A DNA stretch of 64,000 nt from CAYPTB01 sp964413535 (lineage in GTDB: Bacteria > Planctomycetota > UBA1135 > GCA-002686595). The stretch is taken from contig CAYPTB010000054.1 of the NCBI GenBank assembly GCA_964413535.1, positions 148,787 to 212,786 on the forward strand. Direction: 5' to 3'. The notes under the pieces are model-generated. The model was not told where the DNA came from. It worked only from the letters and a program-made list of their open reading frames with translations, and did not search any database. Shown in pieces: positions 51,606 through 60,550 of the stretch. Positions within the stretch are counted from its first letter, which is position 1. The number at the start of each line of letters is the position of its first letter. The position numbers were made by a program, and so were the translations under genes.

Positions 51606-53303
51606 TCAGTTGTCGGCCATCGTCACTCGCAGGACTTCCTGGAGTGACGTGCGGCCCCGAATCGAATTGAGGATCCCGACACGCCGCAGAGAGAGCATTC
51701 CCTCTTCGATGGCTTGCCTCTTGAGATCCTGGGACGAAGCCTTCTGAACGATCATTCGCTTGAGCTTCTCGGTGTTGAAGAACGTCTCCAGCAACGCGAA
51801 GCGGCCGCGATAGCCGTTCTTGCAGCGCGGGCAGCCCTGCGGGTTCGGCTCGAAGAGCTCCAAGCCCTCGAGCTCCGACTCGAAGAAGCCGACGGACACG
51901 AGCTCTTCGGCGGGGATCTCGATCGGCTTGCGGCAGTGCGAGCAGAGCTGCCGCACGAGGCGCTGGGCCGCGACGCACAGGACGGAGCTCGACACCATGA
52001 AGAGGTCGATGCCCATGTCCACGAGACGCGTGACTGCTTGCGGCGCGTCGTTCGTGTGGAGCGTCGAGAGCACGAGGTGACCCGTGAGAGCGGCCTTGAT
52101 GCCGATCTCGGCGGTCTCCGTGTCCCGGATCTCGCCGACGAGCACGATGTCGGGGTCCTGACGCAGGATGGAACGCAGCGCTCCGGCGAACGTGAGGCCG
52201 CGCTTGGGATTGACCGGCACCTGATTGATGCCGTCCATCCGGTACTCGACGGGATCCTCGACGGTCACGACGTTGACGTCGGTCGTCGCGACCTCCTTGA
52301 CGCACGCGTAGAGCGTCGTCGACTTGCCCGAACCCGTCGGACCCGTGACTAGCACCATGCCGTAGGCCGCGCTGATCGCGCTCTTCATGTCCTGCAGGCA
52401 CTTCGGCTCGTAGCCCAGTGCGTCGAGGCGCATGGTGATCCCGCCCGACTGATCGAGGATCCGCATCACGGCCTTCTCCCCGCCGACGACCGGAAGCGTC
52501 GAGAGACGGAAGTCGATCTGCCGTCCTTCGTAGCGGATCTGGAACTTGCCGTCCTGTGGGACCTGGCGCTCCGCGATGTCGAGGTTCGACAGAACCTTGA
52601 GCCGCGAGATGAGCGACGGAAGCAGCGACTTGGGCGGCGACATCACGACGATGAGGCAGCCGTCGACGCGGAAGCGCACGCGCAGCGTGGAATCGCCGGG
52701 CTCGATGTGGATGTCGCTCGACTTCTCCTTGAGTGCCTTCAACAGGATCAGGTTCACGAGCTTGACGGCCGGCATGTCGTTGCCGTCCGAACGAAGCGCA
52801 AGGTCCTCCGGCTCGTCGGCGTCGCGGACGTCGAGATCGTTGGTCGAAACCTCGTCGAGCAGGTCCTCCACCTCTCGCTTGCCGCCCTCGAAGACCCTTT
52901 CGATCGCCTGACGAATGGCGGTCGGGTGCGAGAGCACGGGCCGGACCCGACATCCCGAGAGGATGTTCAGGTCGTCGAGCAGGAGCACGTTGAACGGATC
53001 GCTGATCGCGATCGTCAAGAGGTTGCCGTTGCGCGCGATGGGAAGCACGCAGTGCTCGATGCACGTCTCCTGCGGGAGGACCTCCACGGCGCGTGGATCC
53101 GGCGTCACCCGCGACAGATCCACGGGCGGGATTCCGGCTGCGATTCCGATCGTCCCGAAGAGCGCCTCCTCGTCGACGACGCCGCGCTCGATCAGCATGC
53201 TGACGACCGGTCGCCCCGACTGCGCGGCGCCGTTCCAGTCCTCGACGCTGATGAGCCCCGAGTCCAGCAGCAGGCGGCGGATCTTGACGGAGACTCGTAC
53301 CAT
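51606..53303 (-). CDS. pilB: Type II secretion/type IV pilus assembly ATPase (GspE/PilB family)
   Basis: 565 residues. Domains in order: N-terminal MshEN-type domain (1-150), then the ATPase with SSDIHIEPG near 195, Walker A GPTGSGKS (321-328), the Asp box VTVEDPVEYRMDGI, Walker B DPDIVLVGEIRD and a His box (LSTLHTNDA). A four-cysteine zinc motif follows (CSHC ... CPRC). This is the extension ATPase that drives pilin or pseudopilin polymerisation. Its ATG overlaps the pilT stop by one base (TGATG), so the three genes pilT-pilB-pilC are one operon. Confidence 0.95.
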   Translation of the reverse strand: MVRVSVKIRRLLLDSGLISVEDWNGAAQSGRPVVSMLIERGVVDEEALFGTIGIAAGIPPVDLSRVTPDPRAVEVLPQETCIEHCVLPIARNGNLLTIAISDPFNVLLLDDLNILSGCRVRPVLSHPTAIRQAIERVFEGGKREVEDLLDEVSTNDLDVRDADEPEDLALRSDGNDMPAVKLVNLILLKALKEKSSDIHIEPGDSTLRVRFRVDGCLIVVMSPPKSLLPSLISRLKVLSNLDIAERQVPQDGKFQIRYEGRQIDFRLSTLPVVGGEKAVMRILDQSGGITMRLDALGYEPKCLQDMKSAISAAYGMVLVTGPTGSGKSTTLYACVKEVATTDVNVVTVEDPVEYRMDGINQVPVNPKRGLTFAGALRSILRQDPDIVLVGEIRDTETAEIGIKAALTGHLVLSTLHTNDAPQAVTRLVDMGIDLFMVSSSVLCVAAQRLVRQLCSHCRKPIEIPAEELVSVGFFESELEGLELFEPNPQGCPRCKNGYRGRFALLETFFNTEKLKRMIVQKASSQDLKRQAIEEGMLSLRRVGILNSIRGRTSLQEVLRVTMADN

Positions 53304-54370
53304 CAGGCCGCCACGTGCAGCAGGTTCCTGAGCTCTGACGTGTCTGTGACGCAGCGCTCGGCGTCCTCCAGGCGCACGCGCCCGGATCGGACGAGCGCGG
53401 CGAGCGAGGTCGACATGGTGCGCATGCCGAGCTTCCCGCCGGTCTGGATCTGGGAATAGATCTGGTGCCCCTTGCCCTCGCGAATGAGCGCGCGCACGGC
53501 CGACGTCGCGAGCATGACCTCCGCGGACAGGGCGCGTCCCCGACCTTGCGCCAGCGGGAGGAGTTGCTGGCAGAAGACTCCCTCGAGCGTGAACGAGAGC
53601 TGCGTGCGCACCTGCTGTTGCTGGTGGGCGGGGAACACGTCGATGATCCGGTTGATGGTCTGCACGGCGTCGGAAGTGTGCAGCGTCCCGAACGTGAGGT
53701 GACCCGTCTCGGCCAGCGTGAGCGCGGCCTCGATCGCCTCCAAGTCGCGGAGCTCGCCCACCAGCACGATGTCGGGATCCTGGCGCAACACGCTGCGCAG
53801 CGCGTTACGGAAGCTCTTCGAGTCGTTGCCGATCTCGCGCTGGGTGACCAGGCACCCCTGGCACTGGTGCGAGAACTCGACGGGGTCCTCGAAGGTGATT
53901 ATGTGTCCCAGACGCGTGTGGTTCACGTAGTCGATCATCGACGCGAGCGTCGTCGACTTGCCCGATCCCGTGGAGCCCGTGACGAGCACCAAACCCGAGC
54001 GCAGGTTGCACAGGCGTTCGCAGACGTCGCCCGGAAGGCCCAGTTCCTTGAAGTTGGCGATGTTGTGGGGCACGAGCCGCAAGACGGCGGCAACGGATCC
54101 CTGTTGGAGGAACACGTTCGCGCGGAAGCGCCCCTGTCCATCCAAGCCGAATGAGCAGTCGAGCTCGAACTCTCGGTCGAGCTTGGCGATTTGATCGGAC
54201 GTGAGAATGCTCGTCGCGAGCCGCCGCGTGTCGTCGTGGGACAGGGGCGGGTGTTCGACCGGAACCAGCGTGCCGTCGATTCGGATGCGCGGCGGAGTAT
54301 CTGCGGAGATGTGCAGGTCCGATCCTCCCTTGCGCACCATGAGCGCAAGGAGATCTTCCATGGTGATCAT
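53303..54370 (-). CDS. pilT: Twitching motility/pilus retraction ATPase PilT
   Basis: 355 residues from ATG 54370. Features: N-terminal PAS-like domain (GGSDLHISADTPPRIRIDG), Walker A GSTGSGKS (132-139), FEDPVEFSHQCQG, Walker B DPDIVLVGELRD and FGTLHTSDAV. The length and lack of zinc cysteines separate it from PilB. The presence of a PilT argues that this system makes retractable fibres, i.e. type IV pili rather than a pure secretion system, which also fits the comEC and comM genes in the window. It is the first gene of the operon. Confidence 0.93.
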   Translation of the reverse strand: MITMEDLLALMVRKGGSDLHISADTPPRIRIDGTLVPVEHPPLSHDDTRRLATSILTSDQIAKLDREFELDCSFGLDGQGRFRANVFLQQGSVAAVLRLVPHNIANFKELGLPGDVCERLCNLRSGLVLVTGSTGSGKSTTLASMIDYVNHTRLGHIITFEDPVEFSHQCQGCLVTQREIGNDSKSFRNALRSVLRQDPDIVLVGELRDLEAIEAALTLAETGHLTFGTLHTSDAVQTINRIIDVFPAHQQQQVRTQLSFTLEGVFCQQLLPLAQGRGRALSAEVMLATSAVRALIREGKGHQIYSQIQTGGKLGMRTMSTSLAALVRSGRVRLEDAERCVTDTSELRNLLHVAA

Positions 54371-54463
54371 CGGGGCTCCCGGGTTGGGGGGACTGCCCCT
54401 TGATCGGCGCAAAGAGCGCCTCCGCTGGAGCGCCTACGATCCGCCGTCGCGCCGACCTTCCCC

Positions 54464-54490
54464 GAGCATAGGGAAAAGGATTCCCTGCTC
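54464..54490 (-). terminator. Possible terminator hairpin after the EF-G paralogue
   Basis: GAGCA/TGCTC and GGGAA/TTCCC pair around a 5-nt loop, with a 2-nt bulge, 18 bp downstream of the EF-G-like stop and about 95 bp upstream of pilT. No T-run follows on the minus strand, so termination is uncertain. Confidence 0.3.
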
Positions 54491-54507
54491 TGGACGACCC
54501 GAGAGCT

Positions 54508-56511
54508 TCACTCCTCTTCGTGGCGTCTGCCGATTTCCTTGAGAACCCTCTGCTGCTCGAGGGCCGGAACCGCGGCGTAGTGCTCGAAGGTCATCGTGTA
54601 GGAGCCTTCGCCGGAGGTCTGGGACTTGAGGTCGCGGTGGTAGGTCTGAACGGTGGAGAGCGGCACGTGCGCCTTGATCACCGTCGCGCTGTCGCCGTCG
54701 ATCGCCTGATCGACGACGTGACCCCGCCGATGGCTCGTCAGGTCGGAGAAGATCGCACCCGCGTCCCCGGTGGGCACGTGGATCTCGAGCGCCATGACGG
54801 GCTCGAGGAGCACCGGACCGGCCTTCGTGAAGGCGTCCTTGAACGCGCGAGCGCCGGCGATCTTGAAGCTCGCCTCGTCGGAGTCGACCGCGTGGAACTT
54901 CCCGTCGTAGACCTCGGCCTCGATGTCGACGACGCTGCTCTCCGTCAGGACACCGTGGGCGCAGACTTCGCGCATTCCCTTCTCGACGGCGGGGATGAGG
55001 TTGCGCGGGATCGAACCTCCCACCACCTTGTCCACGAACACGAAGCCCGAATCCTTCGCGCCCGGTCTCAAGCGAATGTAGCACTCACCGAACTGCCCTC
55101 GGCCGCCGCTCTGTTTCTTGTGTCGGTAGTGGCTCTCCGCCGCCTTGGTGATGGTCTCCTTGTACGCGATGCGCGGAACACTGGTCTCGATCTCGACTCC
55201 GAATCTCCGCTTGAGTCGCGCTTCGATGACCTGCAGGTGCAGATCGCTCATGCCGGTCATCACCAGTTGATGCGTATCGGCGACGTGCTTGAAGTGGAAG
55301 GTGGGGTCCTCGGCAGCGAGCTTGGTCAAGGACTCTCCGATCTTCTGCTCGTCCGAACGGCTCTTCGGAACGACCGCGAGCGAGACCATCGGCGTCGGGA
55401 ACGAGGGCATCGTCACCTTGGGTGCATCACCGCTTTCCTTGACCACGGCGTCACCGAAACCCACGTGCTCGACCTTGGAGAACGCGACGATGTCGCCGGG
55501 ACCGGCGGACTCGACGCTGTCGCGGCGCTTCCCGCCGACCAAGTGGAAAAGACCGCCGAGCTTCTCGGGCTTGCCCGACCCGTTGGAGACGTGCTCGGAC
55601 GCCGCGAGCCTGCCGCGCAAGACGCGCATGGCCGAGATCTTTCCCACGTGGGCGTCGGAACGGACGCTGAAGACGACCCCCAGGAAGTCACCTTCGTCCG
55701 AAGTCTCGACGGGCTCGCCCGCGGCTTCGAAGGGAGTGGCCTGGAGCGGACTGGGGGCGTAGCTCGCGAAGAAGGCCAGGACTTCTCGGATGCCGACGTC
55801 CTTGATCGGATTGCAGACGAGGATCGGAACGAGGCTTCCGGACTCGATGGCTCGCGGCAGCTCGCGCTCGAGTTCCTCCTGGGTCAAAGGAACGCCATCG
55901 AGATAGCGCAGCATGAGCTGTTCGTCCTCGCAGGCATCCATCACCGCGTCCATCAGCTTCGGGCGCCACTCCGAGGATTCCGAGCCGATCACGTCGGTGA
56001 CGCTCGAGAATCCGGGTCCGCTCCGATCCGGGACGTTGACGGGGACGCAGCTCTCACCGATCCGCGCGCGCAGGTCCTCGACGAGGGCTCCGAAGTCGGC
56101 GTTGTCGCCGTCGAGGTGGGTCACGACGATCGCGCGTCCGCGTCCCAGCGCCCAAGCCGCCTCCATCTTCTTCCGGAGGTTGAAGCTCGCTCCGCTGGCG
56201 CAGCTCACGACCCCCACGACCAGGTCCGCCGCGAACATGGAGGCGGTTGCATCGCCCACGAAATCGGGATAGCCGGGAGTGTCCAGCCAATTCCAGACGC
56301 GTCCACCGTGTTCCGCGTGGACGCACTTGGCTTGGAGCGTGTGTTGCTTGTCGTGCTCTTCCGGCTCGGTGTCGCAGAGGCTCGTCTTCTCGGCGACGGA
56401 TCCCCTCCGATCGGAAACCCCGATCGAGTGAGCCATCGCGTCGACCAGGCTGGTCTTCCCCGAGGAGGGGTGACCCACGAATGCAATGTTGCGGATGGCC
56501 GAGACTTCCAT
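54508..56511 (-). CDS. EF-G-like translational GTPase paralogue
   Basis: 667 residues, about 30 shorter than canonical EF-G. G1 is GHPSSGKT (13-20) and G3 is DTPGYPDF (77-84). The switch I region lacks RGITI (reads EEHDKQHTLQ), and the G4 motif NKxD is replaced by THLD (131-134). Domains II-V follow; domain IV includes SGGRGQFGECYIRLRPG and the C-terminal region SHRRGHVVDQ. These changes match the EF-G-II/FusA2-type paralogues found in several phyla, whose role in translation or stress is unsettled. It is unlikely to be the main elongation factor. It lies between the OmpA-like gene and the pilus operon on the same strand, with no evident functional link. Confidence 0.9.
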   Translation of the reverse strand: MEVSAIRNIAFVGHPSSGKTSLVDAMAHSIGVSDRRGSVAEKTSLCDTEPEEHDKQHTLQAKCVHAEHGGRVWNWLDTPGYPDFVGDATASMFAADLVVGVVSCASGASFNLRKKMEAAWALGRGRAIVVTHLDGDNADFGALVEDLRARIGESCVPVNVPDRSGPGFSSVTDVIGSESSEWRPKLMDAVMDACEDEQLMLRYLDGVPLTQEELERELPRAIESGSLVPILVCNPIKDVGIREVLAFFASYAPSPLQATPFEAAGEPVETSDEGDFLGVVFSVRSDAHVGKISAMRVLRGRLAASEHVSNGSGKPEKLGGLFHLVGGKRRDSVESAGPGDIVAFSKVEHVGFGDAVVKESGDAPKVTMPSFPTPMVSLAVVPKSRSDEQKIGESLTKLAAEDPTFHFKHVADTHQLVMTGMSDLHLQVIEARLKRRFGVEIETSVPRIAYKETITKAAESHYRHKKQSGGRGQFGECYIRLRPGAKDSGFVFVDKVVGGSIPRNLIPAVEKGMREVCAHGVLTESSVVDIEAEVYDGKFHAVDSDEASFKIAGARAFKDAFTKAGPVLLEPVMALEIHVPTGDAGAIFSDLTSHRRGHVVDQAIDGDSATVIKAHVPLSTVQTYHRDLKSQTSGEGSYTMTFEHYAAVPALEQQRVLKEIGRRHEEE

Positions 56512-56790
56512 CGTGCTCCATTCGCGCTCGTCGAGCGCAGCTCACGGGGCGGGCATGTGTCCCCGCTGTCGTCGTCGTGGACATGCGAGACGAACCATCC
56601 TATGCCGTCCCTCGAAGGGGGGCAAAAAGCCCTCGCTCCCATCCGGTTTCGGCTGGGGGCGGGGCGCCGCGCCGAGCGGGGTCCGTCGCTCGCATTCACC
56701 CCCCGACCGTCCCGTGAACTCGAAGGAGCGGCACGCGCCGGGTCTCAGCGCACTTGGATTCGTGGACGCGCCACGGATCCTCTCCGGAAC

Positions 56791-57471
56791 CTAGGTCCCC
56801 GGCTTGTGGACGACGATCTCGACGCGACGGTTCTGCGCCTTGCCCTGGCCCGAATCGTTGGCAGCCCGGGGCTCGTACTCGCCGTGGCCAGCCACGACGC
56901 ACTGGTCGTCGGCAACGCCGCAATCCTCGACCAGGTAGTGCAGCACCGACATGGCGCGAGCCAGCGAGAGCGCGCGGTTCGACTCGAACTTCGCCTTGCT
57001 GATCGGGTCGGTATCGGTGTGGCCCTCGATCCAGTAGTCGTGTCCTGGATAGTTCTGGCTCAGCGTCCGTGCGACGACCGACAACGCGTCACGCCCCTGC
57101 TTCGAGAGGTCCGCCTTCCCCGAGGGGAAGGTGATCTCCGCGGGGACCGAGATGACCAGGTTTCCTCCGGGCTGGAAGTAGGTGGTGATCCCTTGCTCGT
57201 CGAGTTCGGGATAGTCGGGGTCGGGAACGGGCGTCCGATCGCGGGTCACGTTCGCCTCGGCCAAGGCGACCTCGAGGGACTCGAGCTCGCCGTTCTTGTC
57301 TTGCAGCTCCTTCTTCAACCGCGTGCGTTCCTCGCGGAGCGTCGCGATCTCGTTGTCCTTGTCCTTCAGGATCTGCGGCGAGACGCAACCTCCGGCGACG
57401 AGAGCGAGCAAGAGACCCGCGGCCGAGAGGGAGGGGGGCAGCGCGCCCGCGGTCCTCCGGTTGTCCTTCAT
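56791..57471 (-). CDS. OmpA-family peptidoglycan-binding lipoprotein
   Basis: 226 residues from ATG 57471. A lipobox (LVAGGC, about Cys29) ends the signal. Residues about 35-75 are a predicted coiled coil (ILKDKDNEIATLREERTRLK). The C-terminal ~110 residues are an OmpA domain with EITFPSGKADLSKQGRDAL, IEGHTDTDPIS and NRALSLARA, plus NRRVEIVV at the end, which bind meso-DAP-type peptidoglycan. It tethers the outer membrane to the wall. The pair of Cys in EDCGVADDQC could form a disulfide. It lies upstream of the EF-G-like gene and downstream of pilD on the same strand. Confidence 0.93.
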   Translation of the reverse strand: MKDNRRTAGALPPSLSAAGLLLALVAGGCVSPQILKDKDNEIATLREERTRLKKELQDKNGELESLEVALAEANVTRDRTPVPDPDYPELDEQGITTYFQPGGNLVISVPAEITFPSGKADLSKQGRDALSVVARTLSQNYPGHDYWIEGHTDTDPISKAKFESNRALSLARAMSVLHYLVEDCGVADDQCVVAGHGEYEPRAANDSGQGKAQNRRVEIVVHKPGT

Positions 57472-57610
57472 GGCGTTCCTCTGGGAAGCGAATCGAATGG
57501 GGTTCCGGGCCGAGAACGCCCAGGAGGAGCAATGGGCCCTTCCCGCGAGTCCCCCGGCCTCGTGGCGACTCGAGGCGCTTCTCCGACGCGCGGCGAAGCA
57601 ACCAAGCGAG

Positions 57611-58531
57611 TCAAGGAAAGAACTGCGCGACATCCTTCCAAGCCAGCAAGGCGATTCCAATCCCGATTCCGAGATACGGTCCGAATGGAATGTAACGACC
57701 CGCTGCCCGCGCGACTTGCAGCGTGGTCGCGAGGCGCCGCGGATTGCCGCGTCGGCGGGATCGGGCCCTCGAGAGGAAGAAGAACCGCAGCATGTTGCCG
57801 ACACCGGCGACCGAGGCCAGCACGGCGGCGATCATCAACGCGAAGAGCGCCCCACCCGGGCCGACGAAACCGCCACCCGCTGCCAGGAGCTTCACGTCGC
57901 CGAACCCCATCGCGTCGCGGCCGTAGATCCGCTTGCCGGCCCACCCGATCCCGATCAGGATCCCCCCTCCCGTTGCGATGCCCACGACGCTCGCCAGGAG
58001 GGCCCCCGCCCGATCGACGGACATGCCCGGCACCCATCCTTCCGTCAGCCAGCGTGCCACGAAGGTCCCCGCATGGAGCTCGGGCACCGCCAAGCTCGCG
58101 AAGGGCGCGAGCACCATCCCTCCGATGGAGATCTCGTCGGGGATCTCGAAGCAGTCGAAATCGACGAAAGTCGCTACGACCAGCCCCGAAACGACCACCG
58201 CGCGCACCAGGAAGAGGTCGAGGTTCGCGGTCCGAGAAGCCATGACCATCCACAAGCCCGCGGTCAGGATCTCGACCAACGGATAGCGGAGGGGAATCCG
58301 CCAACCGCAACCCCGACAACGCCCCCCCTGCAGGACCCACGAGATCACGGGTAGGTTCTCCCGCCAGGTCAGCGTCTTCCTGCAACTGGGGCAACGTGAA
58401 CGGCGCGGCGATCGCACCGATTCTCCCTCGAGCGGCAACCGGTGGATCGCGACGTTCAAGAACGACCCGATCATCAGTCCGAACAGCCCTGCTACCGCGA
58501 TGTGGACGAGCCGTGCGGTCTCGGGGGTCAT
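57611..58531 (-). CDS. pilD: Prepilin peptidase (leader peptidase/N-methyltransferase)
   Basis: 306 residues from ATG 58531, overlapping the stop of the upstream lipoprotein gene by four bases (ATGA). The cytoplasmic tetracysteine loop is present (CPSC ... CRGC), and the two catalytic aspartates lie in FVDFDCFEIPDE and in the GFGDVK motif (GxGD). Several membrane helices follow the usual pattern. It cleaves the leader of prepilins such as the one encoded at 49240-50022 and N-methylates the new terminus. It is translationally coupled to a secreted lipoprotein, which is an unusual partner. Confidence 0.95.
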   Translation of the reverse strand: MTPETARLVHIAVAGLFGLMIGSFLNVAIHRLPLEGESVRSPRRSRCPSCRKTLTWRENLPVISWVLQGGRCRGCGWRIPLRYPLVEILTAGLWMVMASRTANLDLFLVRAVVVSGLVVATFVDFDCFEIPDEISIGGMVLAPFASLAVPELHAGTFVARWLTEGWVPGMSVDRAGALLASVVGIATGGGILIGIGWAGKRIYGRDAMGFGDVKLLAAGGGFVGPGGALFALMIAAVLASVAGVGNMLRFFFLSRARSRRRGNPRRLATTLQVARAAGRYIPFGPYLGIGIGIALLAWKDVAQFFP

Positions 58532-60429
58532 CGCGCGGCCTCGCCCTGGTCCCAAGTGAGCTCCACCGCGTCGACGATGGGCGGCTTCCACAGCGGGCTC
58601 TCGAGGGTGGACGACATCGCCAGATCGATCCGGAGCCGCATGACCTCGCAGTCCTCGAGCAGGATCGGGCTGTCGACCGGACCTACCAACTCGACTCCCC
58701 CTCCAGGGAGATCGCGCTCACCGAGGTACCGCACCCGGATCGTCCCGGCGCGGTCCTCGCCGCGCACCACGGCCTGGAGCCACCTCGAGCCCGAATGCGT
58801 CGGGCGAATGGGCGCCGACAAGACCGACCAGACCTGAGGTGACGCGAGTGGGTTTCGGCCCGGCCGATCGGTCAAGAGAGGAGCTCGCTGCGCCTTCATG
58901 GGATCGAATTCGCTGAAGACGCTACCGTCGCCCAAGGCCCAGTACTCGCCCGGCCGCGACCGGATCTCACCGGAGACGCGGATCCAGCCACCCGCCACGA
59001 GCAGGATCGGGCCGTCGGTCCAGAGGACTCCGTTGACGACCAGGTCGCCGCCCGCGATCAGGACGGTCCAGGGGGAATCCTCCTCGCGTGCCCGATCGAG
59101 CCAGTGCGACAACGTCTGGCCCGCTTCGAAGGTCATCCCCAGACGGTTCCACTCGATCCCAGCCTCACCGAACAGCCAATCCTTCCACTGTCCGAAGGAC
59201 GTGTGGCCGAGTGCTTCGCTCCGCTCCTGTACGCCTTCGACGTCCCGGACGAGCGCGCCGTCGATCTCAAGTCGGCCTTGAGTCCGGAGTACGACCAAGC
59301 CCTGCGCCGTGAGCCGGGCGCTCGTTCCCTCTCCGACCGAGAGTTCGACGGCTTGGACGTCGCTACGGGGCTCGGCGCCCTCGAGCCGAACGACTCCGTC
59401 GCGACCGTCGCCCACCGCTGCCGGAAGGCGGATGGACACGAGGCCCTCGCCCCACAGCGCGGTTCCAGCGGCACCGTCGACGGCGGCCGGCGACCGGCGA
59501 CGTTCGTCGAGGAACTCCTCGACGTATCCCTCGACCACGCGACCCTCCTGTGGCTCCCGCACGCTGAGGAACCCCGCTCGTGGCTCGTGTACCCAAACCG
59601 GCAGGATGAGGTGACCTCCGAAGTCGCGCAGATGCCTCTCTTCGGGCCCTACGTACAGTTGGTACTCGCCGACGTCCAGACTGCGGAGGCGGCCCTCCGA
59701 GTCGATGGGGCGCAGTTCGATCAAGGATCCGTCGCGCGAGTTCTCTCGCAACGAAGCCCTGAGTGGGATCTCCTCGGGCACGACCTCCCCGCCGGAATCG
59801 TTCGCCGAACCTGCTTGCCAGAGCACGAAGTCCTCGGACACGAGCGTGCGGGGATCGACGGGCTCCGCGCACAGGACTTCGATCGGGTCGAGGGGACCGA
59901 GCTCTTGCGCAGCCACCCGGAGCGGCTCGGCCCTGTCCGGCGAGTCGTCGACGAAGACCACGGCCTCTCCGCCGCCGGCGGTGATGGTCTCGAAGGTCGC
60001 GATACGGGTCGAGGCGAGGGGCGCGCCGCTACGCGCCCGGATCCCGTCGGGATTGGGGAAGCCGGAAAGCGTGACGATGTAGCGCGCACCGGGCAGGAGG
60101 CCGCCGTCGGCGAGATCGACCGAACGCGGAATGTCCGGCACGAAGAGGACCTTGGAGCCTTGGACCTCGAGCTTCCCGCGCGCCTCCTTCCCCGCGGGAC
60201 CCACTACCCGCAGGCTCACGGGAGTGACGGACGAGCGTTCCAACTCCGCGTCGAAGTGGAAGACGAGGGGCTCGTTCAGGAAAACGCCGGTCTGGCCCTC
60301 TTGCCGGAACGCCTGCATCCGCACGGCCTTCGGAGCCTGCACGAAACGACGACAGGCGGCCGCGGGAACCGAAAGGACCAGGAGCAGCGCCAACCAGGAT
60401 CCCGAGGACGATCGGTGGGCGCGGTGCAC
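58528..60429 (-). CDS. Secreted lipoprotein with Ig-like and beta-helix-like segments (633 residues)
   Basis: A signal with lipobox PAAAC (Cys26) is followed by a bacterial Ig-like domain (NEPLVFHFDAELERSSVTP). The middle has strands of the kind seen in the two larger lipoproteins (ARLTAQGLVVLRTQGRLEID and TVLIAGGDLVVNGVLWTDG). The C-terminal ~130 residues are beta-rich, ending in a charged tail. No enzyme motif is seen. Its stop overlaps the pilD start (ATGA), and the next gene upstream on the same strand encodes a larger relative, so these form a family array upstream of the prepilin peptidase. Confidence 0.72.
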   Translation of the reverse strand: MHRAHRSSSGSWLALLLVLSVPAAACRRFVQAPKAVRMQAFRQEGQTGVFLNEPLVFHFDAELERSSVTPVSLRVVGPAGKEARGKLEVQGSKVLFVPDIPRSVDLADGGLLPGARYIVTLSGFPNPDGIRARSGAPLASTRIATFETITAGGGEAVVFVDDSPDRAEPLRVAAQELGPLDPIEVLCAEPVDPRTLVSEDFVLWQAGSANDSGGEVVPEEIPLRASLRENSRDGSLIELRPIDSEGRLRSLDVGEYQLYVGPEERHLRDFGGHLILPVWVHEPRAGFLSVREPQEGRVVEGYVEEFLDERRRSPAAVDGAAGTALWGEGLVSIRLPAAVGDGRDGVVRLEGAEPRSDVQAVELSVGEGTSARLTAQGLVVLRTQGRLEIDGALVRDVEGVQERSEALGHTSFGQWKDWLFGEAGIEWNRLGMTFEAGQTLSHWLDRAREEDSPWTVLIAGGDLVVNGVLWTDGPILLVAGGWIRVSGEIRSRPGEYWALGDGSVFSEFDPMKAQRAPLLTDRPGRNPLASPQVWSVLSAPIRPTHSGSRWLQAVVRGEDRAGTIRVRYLGERDLPGGGVELVGPVDSPILLEDCEVMRLRIDLAMSSTLESPLWKPPIVDAVELTWDQGEAAR

Positions 60430-60550
60430 GCCGTCATTGAAGCAACTCCGAGCTTCGGCCTGAAGCTCGGCGAGTGCGCGAAACGAAGTTGCCGGCCGCT
60501 GACCGTGTCCCAGCGCCGGACGGCGAGCGTGGAGAATGGATCGATCCCGA

